From Sphingomonadales bacterium (GTDB lineage: Bacteria; Pseudomonadota; Alphaproteobacteria; Sphingomonadales; Kordiimonadaceae), in NCBI GenBank assembly GCA_011088215.1, contig JAALKD010000008.1, forward strand, positions 1-64,000: a DNA stretch of 64,000 nucleotides. Direction: 5' to 3'. This document shows positions 1 to 8,469 of this stretch, piece after piece. The translations under genes and the position numbers were made by a program. Each line of letters begins with the position of its first letter. Position 1 is the stretch's first letter. The notes under the pieces were generated by a model that made no database searches, was not told the origin of the DNA, and saw only the letters and a program-made list of their open reading frames with translations.

Positions 1-1622
1 AGCTTGATAGTTTTGCCGCCTTGATTTGCAGTGAGGCCTTTTCCGGGTACCTCATTGACCTCAAGGTCAATGAGTTCGCCGCTATAGCTCTGCGCAAGCG
101 CGACCGACAGCGGGTGGCGGCTGTGGTGTGCAAGCGACGCCGCCAGTTTCAGATCATCCGGACTGTATGACCCGCCTTCCAATGCGGGCTTGCCAACAGT
201 CAACGTCCCGGTTTTGTCAAAAACGACGCTATCTACTCCAGCGATGCGTTCAAGAGCATCCCCAGATTTCAATAATATGCCGTTTTTCAGCAGCTTGCCG
301 CTGGCCAGAACCTGAACTACAGGAACGGCTAATCCCAGCGCACAGGGACAAGTGATAATCAGAACCGTAACTGCGATTAACAGCGAGGCCTGCCACGGCA
401 TGCCCCACAATAACCATCCGGCGAATGTGGCGGCGCTCAATATATGGACAACCGGTGTGTAAAGCGATGCGGCGCGGTCAGCCAGCCGCACATATTTGGC
501 TGCTCCCTGTTCGGCGGTTTCCATCATGCGAACAATTTCGCTCAGCAGGCTTTGTTCGCTGGCCTTGGTTACAATAATCTCAACCGGTGCGGTCAGATTG
601 AGGGTGCCAGCAAGCGTCGCGGCGCCTACACCGGCGTGGTTAGGCATGGTTTCACCGGAAATTAGCGACAGATCGATGTCGGTTTCGCCTTTCTGAATGG
701 TGCCATCAGCGGGAATATTTTCACCCGCAGCTACCAGTAGCCGCATGCCTGCCTTGAGTTCCTTGATTGGAATGCGGTTAACACCATCGTCGGTTATGAC
801 AGCAGCAGAGCCAGCCAGTTTAGATAGTAGCCGGGATGCACTTTCGCGCGCCTTTCCCTTGGCACGAGCGTCAAGGTAACGGCCGATCAACAGGAAAAAC
901 AACAACATTACGGCGGAGTCGAAATAGACATATTCTCCGCCGCGCGCGGCTTCAGATATACTCATCAACGACGCAAGAATGACAGCGAGTGAAATTGGCA
1001 CATCCATGTTGGTATGGCGTTCTTTCAGCGCGGAGTAGGCTGACTGAAAGAATGGCTGGCCTGAGTAAGCGACCGTTGGAAGGGCAATCAACGCGGAAAT
1101 CCAGTGGAAAAATTCTCGGGTTGCAAATCCCATTGTTTCGCCGGTTGATGACCATAGGCCCACTGACAGTAGCATCAGATTGGCTGCCGCGAAGCCAGCA
1201 ATAGCGATGGCTTTAAGCAGCCGCCTCTCGGTGTTTTGATTGTGGCCGTCAGCGGCACCGTCGCCGGGGTCATGCAATTTGTAGCCAAGCTTGATAATTT
1301 GCCCCGCAAGCGCGTCGCCGCGCTCCGGTGTGCCGTGCCAATTGAATGTAAGGCGTTCGGTGGTCATATTGACCCGCGCAGACATTACATCATCGTTAGC
1401 GGCAAGGGCGTTTTCAATCAACCGCAAGCAAGCGGCGCAGTGCATGCCTTCGACAATCAATTCAAGCTGAAAGGCACCTTCTTCTATCGGGCGCGCCAGC
1501 GAGGCATATATGTTGGTTGCGTTGATTGTGCCGACCTCTTTGGCTGCAGCATGCGCGGCGGCGCAACCATCACAGCAAAAATCGGCCCCATTTGAGGCGC
1601 TGCCGCAATGTCTGCAGCTCAT
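1..1622 (-). CDS. fixI: Cu(+)-translocating P-type ATPase FixI/CcoI (partial, cut by left edge)
   Basis: Inner-membrane P1B-type ATPase that exports copper for cbb3 oxidase maturation. About 540 codons are present; the C-terminal end lies beyond base 1. The N-terminus has the Cys-rich CcoI signature (CRHC, then CCDGC by residue 20). A heavy-metal-associated domain follows with GMHCAAC (Cys 62 and 65), then membrane helices, an SGE actuator motif, the CPC metal site in a helix (residues 425-427) and the phosphorylation motif DKTGT (Asp 469). The ATG overlaps the fixH stop codon (ATGA), showing translational coupling at the end of the cco operon. Identity is clear from the motifs and from the position after ccoNOQP-ccoG-fixH. 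Confidence 0.95.
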   Translation of the reverse strand, partial: MSCRHCGSASNGADFCCDGCAAAHAAAKEVGTINATNIYASLARPIEEGAFQLELIVEGMHCAACLRLIENALAANDDVMSARVNMTTERLTFNWHGTPERGDALAGQIIKLGYKLHDPGDGAADGHNQNTERRLLKAIAIAGFAAANLMLLSVGLWSSTGETMGFATREFFHWISALIALPTVAYSGQPFFQSAYSALKERHTNMDVPISLAVILASLMSISEAARGGEYVYFDSAVMLLFFLLIGRYLDARAKGKARESASRLLSKLAGSAAVITDDGVNRIPIKELKAGMRLLVAAGENIPADGTIQKGETDIDLSLISGETMPNHAGVGAATLAGTLNLTAPVEIIVTKASEQSLLSEIVRMMETAEQGAAKYVRLADRAASLYTPVVHILSAATFAGWLLWGMPWQASLLIAVTVLIITCPCALGLAVPVVQVLASGKLLKNGILLKSGDALERIAGVDSVVFDKTGTLTVGKPALEGGSYSPDDLKLAASLAHHSRHPLSVALAQSYSGELIDLEVNEVPGKGLTANQGGKTIK

Positions 1623-2116
1623 TGTTGGCGAACAACTATCCGCTGTGCAGTTTGAAACTGTGTCTGTTGCCACGTTACAAAAATCCTGACGTCCCACAAC
1701 CCGTCAAGCGGGAATTCAATGGGCGCTTGGTAGATGCCGGGTGCAATTTCCAGCAGGGAACTATTGAAATCGACGCCATTATGGGTTGGCCGCGTCAGTT
1801 CAGCAACTACCTTGGCATCGGTTACCAATGCACCATTACGGTCTCGCACCACATAATTGAGCTGGTTGCCGGTATCGTAGGTCACTTCTCCTTGCCAGCC
1901 AAGCGCCTCTTGTTCAGCCGCAGCTTCGATGGTTTGGTTGTAGTTTAAGCCTTTTTCATAGGCTTGTTCGGTTACCACGCCGGTGTGAGTGCTGGTCGCC
2001 AGATAGACAAATACACCGTCAAACATAAAAAGAAGGGCAAAAAACCCGACAAAATACCAAGGTATCCACCGGTCACTTTTTCGCGGGCCTGTCTTGGGTA
2101 ATGCAGTTTCCGGCAT
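1619..2116 (-). CDS. fixH: FixH/CcoH family cbb3 oxidase assembly protein
   Basis: Small membrane-anchored protein of 165 residues needed for assembly of cbb3 cytochrome oxidase. A basic N-terminus (PRKSDRW) is followed by one membrane helix at about residues 18-40 (IPWYFVGFFALLFMFDGVFV) and a periplasmic domain with the family features GLNYNQTIEAA and a C-terminal beta-rich part. It lies 11 bases after ccoG and overlaps fixI by four bases, so the three are read from one transcript. Its length is normal for the family. The precise role in assembly is known only from homologues. Confidence 0.9.
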   Translation of the reverse strand: MPETALPKTGPRKSDRWIPWYFVGFFALLFMFDGVFVYLATSTHTGVVTEQAYEKGLNYNQTIEAAAEQEALGWQGEVTYDTGNQLNYVVRDRNGALVTDAKVVAELTRPTHNGVDFNSSLLEIAPGIYQAPIEFPLDGLWDVRIFVTWQQTQFQTAQRIVVRQQ

Positions 2117-2127
2117 TTATAGGCTCC

Positions 2128-3543
2128 CTAACGTCCGGTACTCAGGAAAATACCCGAGTATGTTTCGATAATATCACCTGAAGCGCTTGCAGCGGTGAAG
2201 GTAAGGGTGGAGCGCGCCGTCGATGGCTTTGGCGCGGATACGAACACCCTATAGTGCGCGACGCTGTCCGCATAGACAAGTAAAGCCGAAGGGTCCGGGT
2301 TGCCTGCAGCCTGGATCCGTACCTGGGCGTTTTGCACACCGTCAACTGATAGCTTGAACAGGATGTCTTCGTGCGTTTTATTCAGAATGCGAATGTCGTA
2401 ACCGTTGCGGATGGTTCCGTCCGACAAAGTGACATAAAGTGGGTTGCGGTCATGCAGAACATGCAGTTCTGATGCGCTACGATTGAGAAGCCCGTACAGC
2501 ATTATACCGCCAACAACCACAAGCACAGACATATACCAGAAGGTACGCGGTCTCATAACGTGGGTTATCTCGGGTTTACCACTCAATCTCGCTTCACGGT
2601 TATGGGTGGTGTCATAGCGAATAAGGCCAGCCGGGCGTTCAACTTTTTCCATTATCTGATTGCAGGCATCCACGCACAATCCGCAGGCGATACATTCCAT
2701 CTGTAATCCGTCGCGAATGTCGATTCCAACCGGGCATACCTGCACGCATAAGGTACAGTCAACGCAGTCGCCGCGCCCTTCCCAGGTGTCCCCTTTTTTG
2801 TGTCGACCTCTGGGCTCGCCCCGGTCTTCATCATAGCCGATGACCATGGTTTCCTTGTCGAACATGGCCGACTGGAACCGGGAGTAGGGGCACATATACA
2901 TGCACACTTGTTCGCGCGCAAAACCTGCCATCAGATAGGTGGAGAAGGTCAGTGCAACAATCCAGCCGCCAACACTCCAGGGCACCTCAAAATGGATGAT
3001 TTGTTCCAGAAGGGTAGGCGCGTCGTTGAAATAGAAAACCCAGGCCCCACCGGTAAGCATGCCGATAACGATCCATAGGGAGTGGGTCAGGGCAAACTTC
3101 CAGATTTTTTCGAGGCTCCAAGGACCTTTTGCCAGCTTCATTCGTTTGACACGATCGCCTTGAATGATGCGTTCCACCCATACAAACAGGTCAGTCCAAA
3201 CTGTTTGCGGGCAAGTATATCCGCACCATACCCGTCCAGCTAAACTGGTGACAAAAAATAGGGCAACGGCGGCTAGCACCAGAATACCGGTCAGGTAATA
3301 AACTTCCTGGGGCCATATCTCGATAAAGAAGAAATAGCCACGCTGAGCAGACATATCGATCAAAATGGCCTGATCAGGGGCGTGGGGACCCCGGTCCCAC
3401 CGTAGAAAGGGAGCCAGATAGTAAATTCCGAGTGTCACGATCATCGCGATCCATTTCAGCTTGCGGTACTTACCCCAAATGCGTTTGGGGTAAGCCCGTT
3501 CCCGCTTCTCGAAATATTTGATTGGCTGTGCCGCGTCGGACAT
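2128..3543 (-). CDS. ccoG: Cytochrome c oxidase accessory protein CcoG (FixG/RdxA)
   Basis: Membrane iron-sulfur protein of 471 residues that works in cbb3 oxidase biogenesis; homologues are proposed to reduce copper. Several membrane helices occupy the first half, with cysteine motifs CGYTCPQ and CMYMCPY at helix ends. Two 4Fe-4S ferredoxin motifs follow (CVDCTLCVQVCPVG and CIACGLCVDAC), then a further helix and a C-terminal immunoglobulin-like domain typical of FixG. The ATG lies 5 bases after the ccoP stop. All motif cysteines are intact and the length is standard. Confidence 0.95.
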   Translation of the reverse strand: MSDAAQPIKYFEKRERAYPKRIWGKYRKLKWIAMIVTLGIYYLAPFLRWDRGPHAPDQAILIDMSAQRGYFFFIEIWPQEVYYLTGILVLAAVALFFVTSLAGRVWCGYTCPQTVWTDLFVWVERIIQGDRVKRMKLAKGPWSLEKIWKFALTHSLWIVIGMLTGGAWVFYFNDAPTLLEQIIHFEVPWSVGGWIVALTFSTYLMAGFAREQVCMYMCPYSRFQSAMFDKETMVIGYDEDRGEPRGRHKKGDTWEGRGDCVDCTLCVQVCPVGIDIRDGLQMECIACGLCVDACNQIMEKVERPAGLIRYDTTHNREARLSGKPEITHVMRPRTFWYMSVLVVVGGIMLYGLLNRSASELHVLHDRNPLYVTLSDGTIRNGYDIRILNKTHEDILFKLSVDGVQNAQVRIQAAGNPDPSALLVYADSVAHYRVFVSAPKPSTARSTLTFTAASASGDIIETYSGIFLSTGR

Positions 3544-3548
3544 GGGTA

Positions 3549-4421
3549 CTACTCCGTCTCACCGCCGCCAAGCGAATGAACATAAATGGCCAGCTGGCGG
3601 ATGGTGCTGTCGCTCAATCGAACATTCCAATTTGGCATTACGCCGTGTTTTGGCCTTCTGATCTGAGCTTCAATCTCACCTTTTTTGCCACCGTAAAACC
3701 AGATGGCATCCGAAAGGTTAGGGGCGCCCTGAAACCGGTCCCCGGTTCCGTCTTCCGCATGGCAAAGCGAGCATTGCTCGTCATACAATGTCTTGCCGCG
3801 CGTGGGGTAGATGGTGTTTGTACTGAAGCTTAGGACATAATCGGCTATGTCCGAAATTTCATCTTCGGCGAAAATGTCAGCGAAGGCAGGCATTTCGGAA
3901 AAACGAGTCTCGTCGTGGTTTGCCCGAATCCCGAATTTGATTGTTTCCTCGATCGCGTCAACGGTACCGCCCCACAACCAATCATCATCGTTGAGGTTGG
4001 GGTAACCGCTGGCCCCTGCGCCGCCGGTGCCGTGGCAGGTGGCACAATTGTCTTTGAAGGCAGATGCACCGCCTGCAAGTGCGAACGCATAGAGGCCATT
4101 GTCCGCTTGAATTGCTTCAAAGGTGGCTGCGTCAAACCGGTCCAGATAAGCCGCACGGCGCGCCATAATTTCTGCCTGGCTTTCCGCTAGCTGGCTATAT
4201 TGGGTCCAGCCGGTATTGCCGGTGGTGCCGCCCCGTTCACCGTCGCCTGATAGCGTGGGCCATGCCGGGTAAACGACCCAATAACCAATGGACCAAATTA
4301 CCGTGATGACAAAAACGCCAAGCCACCAGCGGGGTGCCGGGTTGTTTAGCTCTTTAATACCATCCCATTCGTGGCCGGTGGTTTCAACACCGGAGTGTTC
4401 GTCTTTATCAATTTTGCTCAT
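3549..4421 (-). CDS. ccoP: cbb3-type cytochrome c oxidase subunit III (dihaem CcoP)
   Basis: Dihaem c-type cytochrome of 290 residues that takes electrons from soluble cytochrome c and passes them to the oxidase core. The N-terminal stretch carries the family element near HEWDGIKELNNPAPRWW, followed by one membrane helix (about residues 33-52). Two class I cytochrome c domains follow, with haem sites CATCH and CSLCH and Met ligands further along (for example FSEMPAF). The start ATG overlaps the ccoQ stop (ATGA). Operon position between ccoQ and ccoG is canonical. Confidence 0.95.
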   Translation of the reverse strand: MSKIDKDEHSGVETTGHEWDGIKELNNPAPRWWLGVFVITVIWSIGYWVVYPAWPTLSGDGERGGTTGNTGWTQYSQLAESQAEIMARRAAYLDRFDAATFEAIQADNGLYAFALAGGASAFKDNCATCHGTGGAGASGYPNLNDDDWLWGGTVDAIEETIKFGIRANHDETRFSEMPAFADIFAEDEISDIADYVLSFSTNTIYPTRGKTLYDEQCSLCHAEDGTGDRFQGAPNLSDAIWFYGGKKGEIEAQIRRPKHGVMPNWNVRLSDSTIRQLAIYVHSLGGGETE

Positions 4422-4570
4422 TGCTCGTCCCCTTTGAGAGGAATATATTTATGGTCTTCTATGGTTTGTTTCTGGCTTGGCCGGAACGCCCAAATGACGA
4501 TCCCGCAGAATACCGAGAAAAAGAACAATAGGCCGGTCATGCCAGCGTTATCGGAAAGCCACTCAATCAT
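4418..4570 (-). CDS. ccoQ: cbb3 oxidase subunit CcoQ (FixQ), 50 aa
   Basis: Very small subunit that stabilises the cbb3 complex. The 50-residue product starts [11 protein letters not shown], has one membrane helix (about residues 12-29, LLFFFSVFCGIVIWAF) and a charged tail ending YIPLKGDEQ. Both ends overlap neighbours by four bases: its ATG overlaps the ccoO stop and its stop overlaps the ccoP ATG. This tight ATGA coupling and the position between ccoO and ccoP support the call despite the small size. Confidence 0.9.
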   Translation of the reverse strand: MIEWLSDNAGMTGLLFFFSVFCGIVIWAFRPSQKQTIEDHKYIPLKGDEQ

Positions 4571-5304
4571 TGCCCGCTCCTTTTGCTGCCGTCATGTTTG
4601 TAGTCCTGTAGTTCCGCCATCGTGCCGAGCACCTGCAAATAAGCGACCAGTGCATCCATTTCGGATGTGTGTGTTTCGCCATCAAAATTGCGGGCAACAA
4701 CTTTTTCGCCGTAACGTTCGAAAAGGCCGTCCAGATAGTCACTATCCTGTGACGCTTGGGCATAGGCATCCTGCGTCGCACTGCTGATCATTTCATCAGT
4801 GTAGGGAACACCAACCGCACGCAGTGCAATCAGGTCGTCACCTATGTCGGCTAGATTGAGAACCCGCCTAGAGAGATGCGGGTATGACGGCATGATGCTC
4901 TCTGGAACCAGTGACTGCGGATTGATCATGTGTTGAACATGCCACTCGTCGGAATATTTGCCACCAACACGCGCCAGATCGGGCCCTGTGCGTTTTGATC
5001 CCCATTGGAATGGATGGTCATACATGCTTTCTGCTGCTAGCGAATAGTGACCATATCGTTCAACTTCATCCCGCAGCGCCCTGATTTGCTGGCTGTGGCA
5101 GCCATAGCAACCTTCGCGGATATAGACATTCTGCCCGGCAAGCTCCAGCGGAGTGTAGGGTCTTATGCCCTTTACGGGTTCAATGGTGGTTTCCATCCGA
5201 AACAGCGGGACAATTTCGATGATACCGCCAATTGAGATGGTGATCACAACGAAGATCAGCATGAGGATGGAGTTTTTCTCCAAAGCTGCGTGTTTACTAT
5301 ACAT
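4567..5304 (-). CDS. ccoO: cbb3-type cytochrome c oxidase subunit II (monohaem CcoO)
   Basis: Monohaem c-type cytochrome of 245 residues, membrane anchored, that carries electrons from CcoP to the CcoN core. It begins [12 protein letters not shown], matching the family N-terminus, with a helix at about residues 13-33 and a haem site CYGCHSQQ. I chose the ATG at 5304 because GGGGAGG lies 6 bases upstream and the N-terminus then matches FixO; a longer frame begins at 5361 (MTQTETTPK) and would overlap ccoN more deeply. The chosen start overlaps the ccoN 3' end by 8 bases. Confidence 0.93.
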   Translation of the reverse strand: MYSKHAALEKNSILMLIFVVITISIGGIIEIVPLFRMETTIEPVKGIRPYTPLELAGQNVYIREGCYGCHSQQIRALRDEVERYGHYSLAAESMYDHPFQWGSKRTGPDLARVGGKYSDEWHVQHMINPQSLVPESIMPSYPHLSRRVLNLADIGDDLIALRAVGVPYTDEMISSATQDAYAQASQDSDYLDGLFERYGEKVVARNFDGETHTSEMDALVAYLQVLGTMAELQDYKHDGSKRSGQ

Positions 5305-6784
5305 GGACTGCCTCCCCAGTGCTTCGGCTATTGTTTTGGGCGTCGTTTCGGTTTGGGTCATGCACCATGTCCTGGACAGCTTCTCCAGCACTATCGCCGC
5401 GAATGGTTCGCACAACATTGTAAACCATGATCAGGGCTCCGGCGAGGAAGAGCAGGCCACCAAACGCCCGGATAAGATACGGGATATGCTTTGCCTGGAC
5501 CGTTTCAACGAAGCTCCAGCGAAGGAAACCAAGTTCGTCGTAGCTGCGCCACATCAGGCCTTCCATAATGCCGGTAACCCACATGGCCGCGATGTAAAGC
5601 ACGATGCCGATTGTAGCGATCCACAGGTGGGTGTTCACGAGTTTCAGCGAGTATAGACCTGATCGCTTCCACAGCACTGGTACCAGATGGTAAACCGCGC
5701 CGAAGGTGATGAAGGCAACCCAGCCAAGTGCACCTGAGTGCACGTGACCGATGGTCCAGTCAGTATAGTGGCTGAGGGCATTCACTTCCTTGATCGACAT
5801 CAGCGGACCTTCGAATGTGCTCATGCCGTAGAAGGACAGCGAAATGATCATGAATTTCAGGACCGGATCTTCGCGCAACTTATGCCAGGCACCCGACAGC
5901 GTCATCATGCCGTTGATCATGCCGCCCCAAGAGGGCATCCATACCATAATCGAAAAGGTCATGCCCAGTGTTTGAGCCCAGTCTGGCAGCGCAGTGTAAT
6001 GCAGGTGGTGTGGCCCCGCCCAGATATACATAAAGATAAGTGACCAGAAATGCAGGATCGACAGGCGATAGCTGTAAACTGGCCGGCCAGCGCGCTTGGG
6101 GACAAAATAATACATGATGCCCAGGAAGCCGGCTGTGAGGAAGAAACCAACCGCATTGTGGGCATACCACCATTGTATCATGGCGGACTGAACTCCGCCC
6201 CAAAGCGGGTAGCTTTTGGTGCCGAATATTGAAACCGGGACCGAAATATTCTGAACCAGATGCAACACTGCTACCGTCACAATGAACCCAAGGAAAAACC
6301 AGTTGGCCACGTAAATGTGTGGCTCTTTCCGGTTTTTGAGCGTCATCATAAAGACGACCAGATAGGCCACCCAGACAAACGTGAGCCAAAGGTCAGCGTA
6401 CCATTCAGGTTCAGCATATTCCTTAGCCTGAGTAATGCCGGTAACGTAACCGATGGCGGCGAGCACAATGAAAAGCTGATAACCCCAGAAGGTAAAGCTG
6501 GACCAGCCGTCGCTCCATAACCTTGTTCGGCACGTGCGCTGGACGGCAAAATAACTGGTGGCAAACAACGCGTTGCCGCCAAAGGCAAAAACCACAGCTG
6601 ACGTATGCAAGGGTCGCAGCCGCCCAAAGGTGAGATATTCGCCGAAGTTAAGCACTGGGAATGCCAGTTGGAGCGCAATAAAAAGACCCACTGTAAAACC
6701 GACGATGCCCCAAAAAATTGTGGCAATCGTGAAAAGTTTTACGATGTCATCATTATAGTTCGGTTTTTCATTGAGTGTGTTCAT
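5297..6784 (-). CDS. ccoN: cbb3-type cytochrome c oxidase subunit I (CcoN)
   Basis: Catalytic haem-copper subunit of the high-affinity, proton-pumping cbb3 oxidase; 495 residues with about 12 membrane helices. Conserved histidines of the haem and Cu(B) sites are visible in [42 protein letters not shown] and [14 protein letters not shown]. The start at 6784 ([10 protein letters not shown]) is preceded by GAGGAAAC. It follows the safE-like gene after only 10 bases, so both probably share the FNR/FixK-type promoter at 7575-7588. Confidence 0.97.
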   Translation of the reverse strand: MNTLNEKPNYNDDIVKLFTIATIFWGIVGFTVGLFIALQLAFPVLNFGEYLTFGRLRPLHTSAVVFAFGGNALFATSYFAVQRTCRTRLWSDGWSSFTFWGYQLFIVLAAIGYVTGITQAKEYAEPEWYADLWLTFVWVAYLVVFMMTLKNRKEPHIYVANWFFLGFIVTVAVLHLVQNISVPVSIFGTKSYPLWGGVQSAMIQWWYAHNAVGFFLTAGFLGIMYYFVPKRAGRPVYSYRLSILHFWSLIFMYIWAGPHHLHYTALPDWAQTLGMTFSIMVWMPSWGGMINGMMTLSGAWHKLREDPVLKFMIISLSFYGMSTFEGPLMSIKEVNALSHYTDWTIGHVHSGALGWVAFITFGAVYHLVPVLWKRSGLYSLKLVNTHLWIATIGIVLYIAAMWVTGIMEGLMWRSYDELGFLRWSFVETVQAKHIPYLIRAFGGLLFLAGALIMVYNVVRTIRGDSAGEAVQDMVHDPNRNDAQNNSRSTGEAVHV

Positions 6785-6794
6785 TTCTGTTTCC

Positions 6795-7517
6795 TCAAAA
6801 GACCATGCCACCGGCCAGACCAATTAAGCCGACGCCGTTTATTGCCATCATTCCGGCGGTTATTTTTTGCATATTTTGCGGCCAGCGTTTCAGGGCCGCT
6901 TGGGCACCGCTGCCCACCATAAATAGCGCCGGAATGGTCGCTATTCCAAAAAACATCATTCCAAGTGCAGCAGCAATTGGTTGCCCGGTTGCCGCCACAG
7001 CCATCACTGCCGCCATCACTAGCGTGCAGGGCAAGAACCCTAGCATTATACCAAGGAAATACTGCGGTAGCGGTCCACCATTGTTGGAAAATGGGCGTGC
7101 CGCCTTGCCAATAAATTTACCGACAGAGCCTCCAAGCCCGACAAAACTTTGCGGCAAGACCATTGGCCGCAATTTTGGCAGTGCGCTGGTTAAAAACAAA
7201 AACCCTGCGATGGTAAGCAGACCAACAGCGATTCCGCGCTGGACCGGTGTGCCGACGATAAGATGTGACAGGCCCGCGCCGACAATTCCAAGCATCATGT
7301 ATGTGGTGATGCGGCCCATATGGTATGGCAAGAGCGCGCTGCCCCGCAGTCTGCCAAAGCCAGTTGAAGCTGGTTCCCTGATCTGAGCAATAACGAAGGG
7401 ACCACACATGCCGGTACAATGGTGGACGCTGCCCACAAGACCAGCAAGGAACAACGACATTAAAATGCCGCCGTTACCTTGTATTGCCGCCTGACACTGC
7501 ACAATCAGATAGTCCAT
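6795..7517 (-). CDS. Sulfite exporter TauE/SafE-type membrane protein (UreH-like), first gene of cco operon
   Basis: Polytopic membrane protein of 240 residues with about six helices. The N-terminal signature [11 protein letters not shown] in the first helix pair is typical of the TauE/SafE-UreH_2 proteins found beside cbb3 and copper genes, which are thought to move metal or thiol compounds for oxidase maturation. ATG at 7517 is preceded by AGGG; a TTG two codons upstream is possible. It opens the operon, immediately downstream of an FNR/FixK box, with ccoN following after 10 bases. The transported substrate cannot be told from the sequence. Confidence 0.8.
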   Translation of the reverse strand: MDYLIVQCQAAIQGNGGILMSLFLAGLVGSVHHCTGMCGPFVIAQIREPASTGFGRLRGSALLPYHMGRITTYMMLGIVGAGLSHLIVGTPVQRGIAVGLLTIAGFLFLTSALPKLRPMVLPQSFVGLGGSVGKFIGKAARPFSNNGGPLPQYFLGIMLGFLPCTLVMAAVMAVAATGQPIAAALGMMFFGIATIPALFMVGSGAQAALKRWPQNMQKITAGMMAINGVGLIGLAGGMVF

Positions 7518-7574
7518 GCTCAATTGCCCTATAAGCTATAGACGTACGCATACATTAGAGCATTATTTCTGCGC

Positions 7575-7588
7575 TTGACCAAAGTCAA
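7575..7588 (-). promoter_or_regulatory. FNR/FixK (anaerobox) site of the cco operon
   Basis: TTGACCAAAGTCAA is a perfect 5-4-5 palindrome of the FNR/FixK/ANR type. Its centre is 64.5 bases upstream of the 7517 ATG of the safE-like gene. If it acts as a class II site (centre at -41.5), transcription would start near 7540, with TATGCG (7552-7547) in the -10 position. This predicts induction of the whole safE-ccoNOQPG-fixHI operon under low oxygen. Confidence 0.85.
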
Positions 7589-7641
7589 AAATTTGCACTC
7601 TTAATGGGTGCCAGATTGACGCAGTAGGATTAGCGGTAAAA

Positions 7642-8460
7642 TTACTGGCGTGTGAAGATAAGTTTATGGCCAGCAAACCTGCGAGAGACGCTGTTGACGG
7701 TTTTTGGGTCACCCGTTGTGAGCAAGGTAACGCGGCCTGTGCCTTTGGTCCGATAATGGTTATGCCGGTTCAGATAGTTAGCTAACGCATCAGCCACAAT
7801 TTCCGGCTGAGATAATATTGAAATGTGTTGGGGCAAAGCCGCTTTGAAATAGCCTTCAACCAGCGGGAAATGCGTACAGCCAAGCACAGCCGTTGAGACC
7901 CCGGCTACGTCGGTTTCATTGATAAAACCTTCTATCATTCCGCGTAACGGCATAGGACCAGCGCCGCCCTCAATGGCATCAACCAGACCGGGACAAGCTT
8001 TTTGAACCAGATCAACCTGCGGAGCGCGTTTGTTAATTTCTTCCTGATAAGCACCGCTGGCGACTGTCTTTTGAGTGGCAAATAACAGGATTTTTTCTGC
8101 GTCTCGGTTGGGGGATTGGTTTTGCTGAGACCAGGGAACGCCGGTGATTGCCTCTACCATGGGCACCAATACACCAAGAATTCGATTGCGGGGAAACTGC
8201 TCAGGTAGCCAGGTTTCCTGCAGGCTGCGCAGGGCAATGGCAGCTGCAGTGTTGCAGGCAAGAACAACAAGACTGCATCCAGCATCCATCAACCGCGTAA
8301 CACCGACTTTAGTCAGTTCGACAATTTGTTCGTTGCTGCGATGGCCGTAAGGTGCGTTACCGTGATCGCCGAAATAGAGGAAGTCTTGATCTGGCAGGCG
8401 TTCGGTTAGTGTTTTCAATATGGTCAAACCGCCTGACCCCGAATCAAAAACACCAATCAA
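7642..8460 (-). CDS. murI: Glutamate racemase (TTG start)
   Basis: Cofactor-independent racemase that makes D-glutamate for peptidoglycan. The 272-residue product has the two catalytic cysteine motifs, LVVLACNTAAA and AVLGCTHFPLV, plus the N-terminal DSGSGG and YFGDHGNAPYG motifs. The start codon is TTG at 8460: DSGSGG begins at residue 6, so no later start is possible, and AGGAG lies 6 bases upstream. It follows the response regulator gene by 9 bases on the same strand, which suggests co-transcription. Confidence 0.95.
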   Translation of the reverse strand: MIGVFDSGSGGLTILKTLTERLPDQDFLYFGDHGNAPYGHRSNEQIVELTKVGVTRLMDAGCSLVVLACNTAAAIALRSLQETWLPEQFPRNRILGVLVPMVEAITGVPWSQQNQSPNRDAEKILLFATQKTVASGAYQEEINKRAPQVDLVQKACPGLVDAIEGGAGPMPLRGMIEGFINETDVAGVSTAVLGCTHFPLVEGYFKAALPQHISILSQPEIVADALANYLNRHNHYRTKGTGRVTLLTTGDPKTVNSVSRRFAGHKLIFTRQ

Positions 8461-8469
8461 AGCTTGCTC

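Noticed and set aside
444-1948. Several plus-strand frames in the first 2 kb
   Set aside because: They are antisense to fixI and fixH, whose motifs are unmistakable on the minus strand.
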